Shown here piece by piece: positions 1 through 5,047 of a stretch of 5,047 bases of DNA. Source of the stretch: Bacteroidales bacterium. GTDB lineage: Bacteria > Bacteroidota > Bacteroidia > Bacteroidales > UBA7960. Below the pieces are notes generated by a model. It saw nothing but the letters and a program-made list of their open reading frames with translations, was not told where the DNA came from and did not search any database. The translations under genes were made by a program, and so were the position numbers. Location of the stretch: positions 1-5,047 of the forward strand of contig SLEW01000266.1 in the NCBI GenBank assembly GCA_007124575.1, read 5' to 3'. Every line of letters starts with the position of its first letter. Position 1 is the first letter of the stretch.

Positions 1-154
1 ACCCATTGTGTATGTGTTTTTGATTTGTTAGTTCCTGATTAATTTTCGTTCATACTTGTTTCAATCATTATGCCAATACCATATAATGGCCATTTCTTGA
101 AAATATGGCACATGATTTAGCCAAAGAAAAGGTTGTTGGTGTCAGATTAATGAC

Positions 155-180
155 AAAAAGGCAGGCGGCTAAAACCTGGC
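155..180 (-). terminator. Possible weak terminator overlapping the end of the receptor gene
   Basis: On the minus strand GCCAGG (175-180) can pair with CCTGCC (160-165) across a 9-base loop. There is one C-C mismatch, leaving a four-pair CAGG/CCTG core plus one outer pair. A run of five T follows (155-159 in the complement). The left arm lies in the last codons of the TonB-dependent receptor and the stop codon falls in the loop. The stem is short and mismatched, so this is only a candidate. I see no better terminator between the receptor stop and the left edge. Confidence 0.3.
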
Positions 181-2613
181 GATCAGCTTCAGGTTGACAA
201 GTCTGGAGGTAAGATAATTAGGTATGGCAAACATTTGGTTTTCCACGTCCTTTATCCAGGAATAGGAGATGGTGTTGCTGATTTCCAGGAGGTTAAAAAC
301 TTCTGCGGTAATCCACATGCTTTCAAAATGTCTGAAGGGGCTTCCTGCGGAGAAGTTCGTCTCTTCCCCTATGAGTTGCTTGGAAAAGCCAATATCCACG
401 CGCTGGTAGGAGGGCATGCGTCCATAATTCACGTTCAGGTCATCTCTTGGTGGCCAGAAAGGAAGCCCCGAGCTGTAAAAGAAGCCGAGTTGCACCTGGT
501 AACTCGGGTTTCGCGGCAGGAAATCCTGGAAAAACATGCTAAAGTTAATGCGCTGATCTGTAGGTCTGGGGATATGGCCCGCCGGCTCTGTGTCTCCTTC
601 ATGGTTGGTCATGTATGCGCCTTCAATGTTTTCGCGCGTTTGCATGACTGAGAGGGATGCCCAGGAGTCGATCCCCGGCACAAACTCCCCATGGATCTTC
701 ATGTCAAGTCCGGTTGCATACCCTTCAGAAATATTGTCGGCATAGTATCTGATTCTTACATTATCAAGCTGGTAAGGGATCAGGTCATGAAGAAACTTAT
801 AATATATCTCCGTGGTATATTTAAATGGTCGCTGCCAGGCTGTGAAATGATAGGAGGATCCCAACACAAGGTGAATAGACTCCTGCGCCTTGATGTTTTT
901 GTTTAACTGTCCCTGAATATCCCTCAGTTCACGGTAGAAAGGAGGCTGGTGGAAGTAACCGGCAGATGCCCTGAATATCCAGCGCTCTGCCCTGGCGGGC
1001 TTGTAGAGCACCGTTGACCGGGGGCTGATGACAAGTTGATTGTTGAAATCCCAGTAATTAGCCCTTATACCTGCCGTGAGTGCATACCTTCCGTGCGGTC
1101 TTTCGAAGTTCCAGGTGTTCTGCAGGAAGCCTGAGAAACGGTTCGACTGCATGCTGATCTGGGTGTTCAGGGTGTCCTGCAGAATGACTTCGTCAGTGGG
1201 ATGTTGCGGCAGCGAATATCCGGCAGAGTCAATCAGGCTCCACTCATTCAGTCTGTCATAGATGTCTTCATGCTGAAACTTCACACCCCAGCGCAGTTCG
1301 TGGTTGTCGACGTTCCAGCGACCTTTTTTCTCTGCGTTCCACACAATGGCATTCAAATAGTTTCTTGCATGGTTAAGAAAAGTACCCACGCCCAAAGGTT
1401 CTCCTGTAGGCTGTCCAAAGTCATCCTGACCCATGTCGGTCTCTACTCTTTGCAGCCAATATTGGCCAAGGATGTCAAAATTCTCCCTTTCGTCCGACTG
1501 GAAGATGCTGCTGATAAACTGCATGGAAAAGTCATCGCCGGGATCATAATCCAAAGACACTGCCCCTGTTGCAGTGGTGAAGCGGTTGGTTTCGCGGCCG
1601 TCAAAAAATACCGTAAACTCTCTTACGTCGGTAATGGTTCCGAAGCGTGTCCTTTGCACTTCGGGGGCAAACTGGTAGTGGTTGTCATTGAAGTTACCCA
1701 GAAAGCTAAATGACCAGCTGTCAGAAAGTCTGTAGCGAACCAGTGTTTGCACGTCCGAGAAGGACGGGCTGTAATCACCCTGGGTATCAAGGGTTCCCAG
1801 CAGGTATTGGTTGGATTTATATCGCAGGCCTATGAGGTAAGTAAAACGTTCATTGTCTGATATTCCTTCCAGGTGCAATGAGCCTTCCAGCAGGCTCAGG
1901 GAAAAAGAGCCTGCAAATTCCTGTGGTTTTTTGTACTCTATGTCCAGCACTGATGCCATTTTATCACCATACCTGGCATTGAAACCACCTGCCGAAAAGT
2001 TGATCTCCGCAACCAGGTCGGGGTTAAGAAAGCTAAGGCCTTCCTGCTGGCCTGACCGCACAAGAAACGGCCGGTATATTTCTATCCCATTAACATAGAT
2101 GAGGTTTTCGTCATAACTTCCTCCTCTTACCGAATACTGTGCTGATAGTTCCGACGCCGTGGCTACGCCCGGAAGGGTCTGGATAAGTCGCTCCACGCTA
2201 GCACTCGGCCCCGGCAGCGAAGATGTAAGGCGAGGGTCAATACGGGTTATGTCGGTGCTGAGAACCTGACGGTCTGTCACTTCCACATCAGGCAAGGCCG
2301 TGAAAACGGGCTCCAGTGTGATCTCCAGCTCTTTCTCGCCGGCAGGCTCAAGCAGCACAGGTATCTCTTTACGTTTATACCCCAGGTGGGATATCATCAG
2401 GGTAAGTTCTTCACCAGAAGGAAGCTGCAGTTCGAAAAAACCATTATCATCTGTGGTGGTACCTGCCCTTATTTCCTGAACGGCAATATTTACAAATTGC
2501 ATGGGCTGGCCCTGGTTGTCTTTGAGATAGCCTCTGACGGTAGCCTCCTGCGCCCAGGATAACTGGGAAAACAAAAGTATTGGGATGAGAAATAAACGAT
2601 ATAAAGGGTTCAC
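169..2613 (-). CDS. TonB-dependent outer-membrane receptor with N-terminal CarboxypepD_reg-like domain
   Basis: An 814-residue outer-membrane beta-barrel transporter, expected to import a ligand across the outer membrane using TonB/ExbBD energy; the ligand cannot be read from the sequence. Residues 1-21 are a signal peptide with a likely cut after Ser-Trp-Ala, before Gln22. Residues about 24-103 form a CarboxypepD_reg-like domain (GTTTDDNGFF at 51-60, then ISHLGYK at 74-80). The plug spans about 117-230 and carries YSVRGGSYDENLIYVNGIEIYRPF at 160-183 and GGFNARYGDKMASVLDIEY at 209-227, both typical of Bacteroidota receptors. The rest is barrel, ending in a C-terminal Phe as expected for BAM-inserted proteins. 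The start is GTG: an in-frame TAA lies 31 bases further upstream, and the first internal ATG (Met38) would remove the signal peptide. No Shine-Dalgarno is visible. At 814 residues it is shorter than typical SusC proteins of about 1000, and no susD-like gene is present in the window, so it is unlikely to be a SusC/SusD pair. The reading frame is intact. Confidence 0.95.
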   Translation of the reverse strand: MNPLYRLFLIPILLFSQLSWAQEATVRGYLKDNQGQPMQFVNIAVQEIRAGTTTDDNGFFELQLPSGEELTLMISHLGYKRKEIPVLLEPAGEKELEITLEPVFTALPDVEVTDRQVLSTDITRIDPRLTSSLPGPSASVERLIQTLPGVATASELSAQYSVRGGSYDENLIYVNGIEIYRPFLVRSGQQEGLSFLNPDLVAEINFSAGGFNARYGDKMASVLDIEYKKPQEFAGSFSLSLLEGSLHLEGISDNERFTYLIGLRYKSNQYLLGTLDTQGDYSPSFSDVQTLVRYRLSDSWSFSFLGNFNDNHYQFAPEVQRTRFGTITDVREFTVFFDGRETNRFTTATGAVSLDYDPGDDFSMQFISSIFQSDERENFDILGQYWLQRVETDMGQDDFGQPTGEPLGVGTFLNHARNYLNAIVWNAEKKGRWNVDNHELRWGVKFQHEDIYDRLNEWSLIDSAGYSLPQHPTDEVILQDTLNTQISMQSNRFSGFLQNTWNFERPHGRYALTAGIRANYWDFNNQLVISPRSTVLYKPARAERWIFRASAGYFHQPPFYRELRDIQGQLNKNIKAQESIHLVLGSSYHFTAWQRPFKYTTEIYYKFLHDLIPYQLDNVRIRYYADNISEGYATGLDMKIHGEFVPGIDSWASLSVMQTRENIEGAYMTNHEGDTEPAGHIPRPTDQRINFSMFFQDFLPRNPSYQVQLGFFYSSGLPFWPPRDDLNVNYGRMPSYQRVDIGFSKQLIGEETNFSAGSPFRHFESMWITAEVFNLLEISNTISYSWIKDVENQMFAIPNYLTSRLVNLKLIARF

Positions 2614-2724
2614 GGGGCCACAGTAATCTTTTATGGTATTGATTTATCCCGGCAAATATGCGGAAATAATATGGAAAAAACCTATAGATATAACAAAATG
2701 GATGGAAAAATATTGCCTGGTGCC

Positions 2725-3384
2725 TTAATTATCACGTCTGAATCTGCCATCGCGCCAGGCTTCTATAAACTCTGCCCAGGCAAATGGGTTAAACAGCCTG
2801 ATGGGAGGTGATTGCCCCGCATAATACATATTGTCGGCATGCTGCTGCACATGTGCTCTGAAGTTCATGCTGGCAGTCATGGGCATTTGCTCAAAGCGTT
2901 CACGCATCTCTGAGTGTGCCAGGTTGCGCATAGCTCTGTCGTAATCATCGGACGGAATATCTGCATGAATGAATGCCTGCCTGAATTGTTGCCTGGTAGG
3001 CCAGGGATATACGACGGTTTCGGCCAGGTGTATAGTATCCCTGGTCATCATCTGCACGGCAGAGTATCTTGGATTTGTAAGTGTGTCGGGTACTGAATAA
3101 TAGACATCATTATAACCTATGGAAGAGAAACGAAGAGTGTCATGTTCATATACAGGAATGGAAAAAAACCCATAATGATCAGTGGTGGTTCCCCGGGCGG
3201 TGTTTTTTACCCATACGGAAGCATAAGGCAGAGGTTTTAAGCTGTCGCCGGTAAGGAGCAGACCAGTAAACTGTATTACACGGCGCGATGACCGATCCTG
3301 ACCCTGCCCTGGGTGAGCCAGCATTAAAGCTAAAAGCATCAATGATATTCCCAGGATAGATAAGCGATAAAATCCTTTTGTCAT
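2725..3384 (-). CDS. Exported carboxypeptidase-like regulatory domain protein, function unknown
   Basis: A 219-residue protein with a hydrophobic N-terminal export signal (residues 1 to about 28; hydrophobic core ILGISLMLLALMLA). There is no obvious lipobox cysteine, so a soluble periplasmic or envelope-associated location is inferred. Residues about 37-122 form a CarboxypepD_reg-like beta-sandwich with the hallmark GTTTDHYGFF (65-74) followed by FSSIGY (86-91). The C-terminal part has VVYPWPTRQQFRQAF (124-138), a charged, probably helical stretch (about 146-166), and an aromatic tail with NPFAWAEFIEAWRDG (199-213). I recognise this as a recurrent Bacteroidota architecture, but no enzymatic motif is visible and no activity should be inferred from the domain name: such domains are structural modules found at the N-termini of many TonB-dependent receptors. 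The ATG start is supported by AAGGAGGG eight bases upstream. It lies 111 bp upstream of the receptor gene on the same strand. It could alternatively be described as a DUF5686-type N-terminal fragment, but the ORF has a natural length and shows no frameshift. Confidence 0.88.
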   Translation of the reverse strand: MTKGFYRLSILGISLMLLALMLAHPGQGQDRSSRRVIQFTGLLLTGDSLKPLPYASVWVKNTARGTTTDHYGFFSIPVYEHDTLRFSSIGYNDVYYSVPDTLTNPRYSAVQMMTRDTIHLAETVVYPWPTRQQFRQAFIHADIPSDDYDRAMRNLAHSEMRERFEQMPMTASMNFRAHVQQHADNMYYAGQSPPIRLFNPFAWAEFIEAWRDGRFRRDN

Positions 3385-3392
3385 GCTTTAAT

Positions 3393-3400
3393 CCCTCCTT
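3393..3400 (-). promoter_or_regulatory. Strong Shine-Dalgarno site of the exported carboxypeptidase-like regulatory domain protein
   Basis: The minus strand reads AAGGAGGG, followed by eight bases (ATTAAAGC) and ATG at 3384. This matches the anti-Shine-Dalgarno sequence unusually well for Bacteroidota, where such sites are generally weak or absent, and it fixes the start codon of this gene. None of the other complete genes here has a match this good. Confidence 0.75.
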
Positions 3401-3406
3401 TTGTGA

Positions 3407-3414
3407 TAAAGGTA
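3407..3414 (-). promoter_or_regulatory. Candidate -7 element upstream of the exported regulatory-domain protein
   Basis: The minus strand reads TACCTTTA, one base from the Bacteroidota -7 pattern TAnnTTTG. It sits 22 bases upstream of the ATG, so transcription would begin close to the Shine-Dalgarno sequence and give a very short leader. No TTG is found at the expected spacing of about 19-21 bases; the nearest upstream TTG is about 26 bases away. The call rests on the -7 box alone and is weak. Confidence 0.25.
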
Positions 3415-3501
3415 AAAAGAATCGTTTAAAATGGGAAAAACAATGCCATACCAAACAAACATCTTATCATTCTTTAACAAAAGCCATGCCCAAAAGGAGA
3501 T

Positions 3502-3542
3502 ATAAAGAAAAAGCTGTTGCATGATTATTTGCAACAGCTTTT
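3502..3542 (-). terminator. Rho-independent terminator of rpmB
   Basis: A perfect 12-bp inverted repeat: 3509-3520 (AAAAGCTGTTGC on the plus strand) pairs with 3531-3542 (GCAACAGCTTTT) around a 10-base loop. Read on the minus strand, the hairpin ends in TTTTTCTTTATA, the expected U-rich tail. It starts 20 bases after the rpmB stop codon. The plus-strand tail is shorter and interrupted, so the minus direction fits best. It should separate rpmB from the downstream exported-protein gene. Confidence 0.85.
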
Positions 3543-3562
3543 ATTCCCAAAACCAGTAAAAT

Positions 3563-3799
3563 TTATTTGATAAATCCCTTCGTGCGGGCTTCCTTTAAAC
3601 AGGCATAAATCCCTTTTTTGTTGATGTTGCGTATTCCCTGGGTAGACACTTTGAGTGTGATCCAGCGGTTCTCTTCAGGAATAAAAAACTTTTTTGTTTG
3701 AATGTTGGGATAAAACCAACGGTTGGTTTTAATATTTGAATGCGACACGCGATGTCCTGTGATCGGTCGTTTCCCTGTTATCTGGCAAATACGTGACAT
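3563..3799 (-). CDS. rpmB: 50S ribosomal protein L28
   Basis: A 78-residue component of the large ribosomal subunit, the same length as E. coli L28. The N-terminus MSRICQITGKRPITGHRVSHS closely follows the family pattern MSRxCxxTGKRPxxGxxxSH. The central stretch (TNRWFYPNIQTKKFFIP, 25-41) and the conserved ITLKVSTQGIRNINKKGI (47-64) match known L28 proteins. There is a single N-terminal cysteine (Cys5) and no CxxC pair, so this looks like the non-zinc-ribbon form. The ATG start gives the canonical N-terminus. The leader is A-rich with no Shine-Dalgarno. The gene has its own candidate promoter and is followed by a strong terminator. The gene immediately downstream is not rpmG (L33), which often follows rpmB in Bacteroidota; L33 must be encoded elsewhere if it is present. 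Confidence 0.98.
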   Translation of the reverse strand: MSRICQITGKRPITGHRVSHSNIKTNRWFYPNIQTKKFFIPEENRWITLKVSTQGIRNINKKGIYACLKEARTKGFIK

Positions 3800-3848
3800 T
3801 GTATGATCGTTTTTTTGATTATGGAATAAACTCTTTTCAAAAGGAGTG

Positions 3849-3880
3849 CAAAGTACGTTATTTTTTTTCTTTTAAACAAG
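3849..3880 (-). promoter_or_regulatory. Candidate rpmB promoter of Bacteroidota type
   Basis: On the minus strand a TTG (within CTTG, complement of 3877-3880) is followed after 20 bases by GTACTTTG (complement of 3849-3856). This is one base from the TAnnTTTG -7 consensus, and the spacing fits the usual 19-21 bases. Transcription would start near 3842, giving a leader of about 43 bases before the ATG at 3799. The stretch between the boxes is very A-rich. This is a pattern match only. Confidence 0.45.
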
Positions 3881-3898
3881 GCTTTTTTAAATAAAAGC
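3881..3898. repeat. Short AT-rich inverted repeat between divergent promoters
   Basis: GCTTTT (3881-3886) and AAAAGC (3893-3898) are inverted around TTAAAT. The repeat abuts the -33 box of the rpmB promoter candidate and lies about 10 bases upstream of the -33 box of the J-protein promoter candidate. It could be an operator-like site or simply chance in AT-rich DNA. It has no good T-tail context or neighbouring upstream gene end that would make it a terminator. Confidence 0.25.
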
Positions 3899-3907
3899 AA
3901 ATGCCAG

Positions 3908-3938
3908 TTGATTTTCTTGGTGTATTTATGTATTTTCG
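3908..3938 (+). promoter_or_regulatory. Candidate promoter of the J-domain protein gene
   Basis: TTG at 3908-3910 is followed after 20 bases by TATTTTCG at 3931-3938, one base from the Bacteroidota -7 pattern TAnnTTTG. Transcription would begin around 3945 and leave a leader of about 63 bases. No sequence resembling a heat-shock operator such as CIRCE was seen in the leader. This is a pattern match only. Confidence 0.45.
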
Positions 3939-4007
3939 ATTCATATTAGGCTGTGTTTCAGTAATTGTTTTATTGCAGAAAGCCTGTTTTACCGGAGCGG
4001 GATCTTT

Positions 4008-4538
4008 ATGAACTACTATGACATTCTGGGTGTTGACAAAAACGCGGATGATGCGCATATCAAACGTGCTTTTCGCATGCGTGCCAAGCAGTTGCATCCC
4101 GATGTGAACCGGGGCGCCCGCGCAAAGAAAGAGTTTCAGCTCGTTAATGAAGCTTACCAGGTGCTGCGTGATTCCGACAGGAGGCGCATATATGATTTGC
4201 GTCTTGCCAGGGGAACCCATGGCCAGCGAATGTATTACCGGACAGGAAGTGCTGCGGGTTATAATGCTGCCGGGTATGCCCGCTACAGAGCACATGCCAG
4301 CCGTTATCGCCAGGCTGCCCAAACACGAAAGCCGGGCAGGTTCGAGAAAATCCTGGATCAGGTATTGTTTTTATTTATGTTGCTTGCCGGGCTTACTGCG
4401 CTCTTTTATGGTCTTTACCGGGCTTTTGGTGAGCCTGACGAAGAGGTAAACCCATACCTGGCCATCACCTTTGGTGTGGTTTTTACAGTGATCTTTCTCA
4501 TGGGCTGGCATGCCAGGCAGAGGGGGAGTGAATCATGA
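4008..4538 (+). CDS. Membrane-anchored J-domain (DnaJ-like) protein
   Basis: A 176-residue J-domain protein, expected to recruit DnaK (Hsp70) and stimulate its ATPase at the inner membrane. Residues 1 to about 66 are a full J-domain: YYDILGVDKNADDAHIKRAF, then the essential HPD triad (His30-Pro31-Asp32), then FQLVNEAYQVLRDSDRRRIYD (43-63). There is no Gly/Phe-rich region, zinc-finger CxxCxGxG repeat or C-terminal substrate-binding domain, so it is not DnaJ or CbpA but a class III (J-domain only) type. Residues about 75-106 are a low-complexity linker rich in Tyr, Ala and Arg. Two predicted membrane helices follow (about 115-138 and 149-167), separated by the acidic loop GEPDEEVNP, with a short basic tail. 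The positive charge on the linker and tail predicts both ends in the cytoplasm. GGAG at 3994-3997, ten bases before the ATG, may serve as ribosome binding site. It overlaps the convergent DUF368 gene by six bases. The client or site it serves is unknown. Confidence 0.9.
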   Translation: MNYYDILGVDKNADDAHIKRAFRMRAKQLHPDVNRGARAKKEFQLVNEAYQVLRDSDRRRIYDLRLARGTHGQRMYYRTGSAAGYNAAGYARYRAHASRYRQAAQTRKPGRFEKILDQVLFLFMLLAGLTALFYGLYRAFGEPDEEVNPYLAITFGVVFTVIFLMGWHARQRGSES

Positions 4539-5047
4539 TCGGGGAGCCTGATTCCTGGTCCAGTACATGAAACCGGCGATGATGCCAAAGCCTGCAATCA
4601 TGCATGTGATGATGGCTGCCACCATAGGGTCCTGGCCGTAGATTTGGGCGTATTCATACGGGAGGATGTTTTGTTCTATCACAGGTACGACTTCACCCGC
4701 GCTGCTTACCCTGGTTTCCAGCACCTTTTTCCATGGCCAGAGCTTGTATAGCGATCCTGCCATGAAGCCTGTAAGCAAGGCCAGCGTTGTGTTTGGGTGT
4801 TTTTTAAGCAGCCATCCGATCACGTGTGAGAAGGCAATGACACCTGTTATTCCGCCCATGCCAAACAACACTAATGCCCCAATGTTCAGATCTTTGACGG
4901 CATTGAGCATAAACTCGTACTTCCCCAGTAAAATCAGGATAAAGGCTCCGGAGATGCCCGGAAGCACCAGGGCACAAAAGGCAATGCTTCCCGAAAGGAA
5001 TATATACCACCAGTAATCGGGACCTGTGGAAGGCGTTGCCTGTGTAA
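4533..5047 (-). CDS. DUF368 / PopT-type polyprenyl-phosphate transporter, C-terminal part (cut by window edge)
   Basis: About 170 C-terminal residues; the reading frame stays open to the right edge, so the start lies outside. DUF368 proteins are multi-pass inner-membrane proteins. Family members named PopT have been shown to recycle undecaprenyl phosphate to the cytoplasmic face of the membrane for cell-wall and surface-polymer synthesis. Reading from the window edge, the segment GPDYWWYIFLSGSIAFCALV leads into the signature LPGISGAFILILLGKYEFML. This PGxSG motif matches the second of the two pseudo-repeats in the family, so roughly the first half is missing from the window. Later come IGALVLFGMGGITGVIAFSH, the family-like FMAGSLYKLWPWKK, and a last hydrophobic helix AAIITCMIAGFGIIAGFMYW before a short basic tail. 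A GTG at 4965-4967 lies inside the conserved motif and is a valine, not a start. Transport of polyprenyl phosphate by this particular protein is inferred from family membership. Confidence 0.9.
   Translation of the reverse strand, partial: TQATPSTGPDYWWYIFLSGSIAFCALVLPGISGAFILILLGKYEFMLNAVKDLNIGALVLFGMGGITGVIAFSHVIGWLLKKHPNTTLALLTGFMAGSLYKLWPWKKVLETRVSSAGEVVPVIEQNILPYEYAQIYGQDPMVAAIITCMIAGFGIIAGFMYWTRNQAPRS

Noticed and set aside
71..110. Scattered inverted bits such as TGCCA ... TGGCA and ATGGCCAT in the left intergenic region
   Set aside because: The arms are short and widely spaced, with no T-tail or repeated unit. No gene or attachment site is supported in 1-168.
235..1713. Plus-strand open frames of 138, 71 and 170 residues at 235-651, 691-906 and 1201-1713
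   Set aside because: They lie antisense to the receptor gene, whose frame has a signal peptide, plug motifs and C-terminal Phe. The plus-strand translations show no recognisable domain and look like compositional shadows.
2653..2660. CATATTTG on the minus strand as a -7 box for the receptor gene
   Set aside because: It is one base from TAnnTTTG and well placed, but no TTG occurs at about 19-21 bases upstream, so chance in AT-rich DNA is likely.
3179..3454. Minus-strand open frame of 91 residues overlapping the start of the exported protein
   Set aside because: It is out of frame with a well-supported gene that has a strong ribosome binding site and signal peptide, and the product resembles nothing I know.
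3858..4322. Minus-strand 154-residue open frame opposite the J-domain gene
   Set aside because: It is antisense to an intact J-domain with the HPD triad and crosses the promoter region; no domain is visible.
4530..4554. Possible hairpin GAATCA / TGATTC just after the J-protein stop, considered as a terminator
   Set aside because: The stem is only six pairs with a 13-base loop and there is no T-run on either strand.
4965..4967. GTG as start codon of a short 144-residue DUF368 protein
   Set aside because: The frame continues upstream to the window edge with family-like membrane sequence, and this codon is the valine just before the conserved LPGISG motif.
4666..5016. Plus-strand 116-residue open frame at the right edge
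   Set aside because: It is antisense to the DUF368 coding sequence, which carries the conserved PGISG and LWPWK motifs.

Overview
The window looks like ordinary chromosomal DNA from a member of the Bacteroidota. The evidence is an outer-membrane TonB-dependent receptor with an N-terminal carboxypeptidase-D-regulatory-like domain, a second small secreted protein with the same kind of domain, mostly weak Shine-Dalgarno signals, and two promoter candidates resembling the Bacteroidota TTG / TAnnTTTG pattern. The sequence alone does not support a genus.

Layout, left to right. Bases 1-168 are AT-rich and hold no supported gene. A TonB-dependent receptor (169-2613, minus) follows, with a GTG start and a signal peptide. 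Upstream of it on the same strand is a 219-residue exported protein of unknown function (2725-3384, minus) with a strong ribosome binding site. Next is ribosomal protein L28 (3563-3799, minus), flanked by its own candidate promoter and a clear hairpin terminator. A 208-bp divergent intergenic region (3800-4007) separates it from a plus-strand J-domain protein with two C-terminal membrane helices (4008-4538). The right edge holds the C-terminal part of a DUF368 / PopT-type polyprenyl-phosphate transporter (4533 to beyond 5047, minus). It converges on the J-protein gene, and the two stop codons overlap inside a palindrome.

How the genes relate. The receptor and the small exported protein are same-strand neighbours 111 bp apart, both cell-envelope proteins, both with a CarboxypepD_reg-like domain. 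They may be co-expressed, but no common substrate can be read from the sequence. L28 is a translation housekeeping gene that appears to be its own transcription unit. The J-protein and the DUF368 protein are both predicted inner-membrane proteins and are arranged tail to tail, so they do not share a transcript.

I found no mobile element, CRISPR array, tRNA/rRNA gene, toxin-antitoxin pair or defence-type cassette. I see no convincing undescribed system here; the findings are modest observations about gene arrangement and expression signals.
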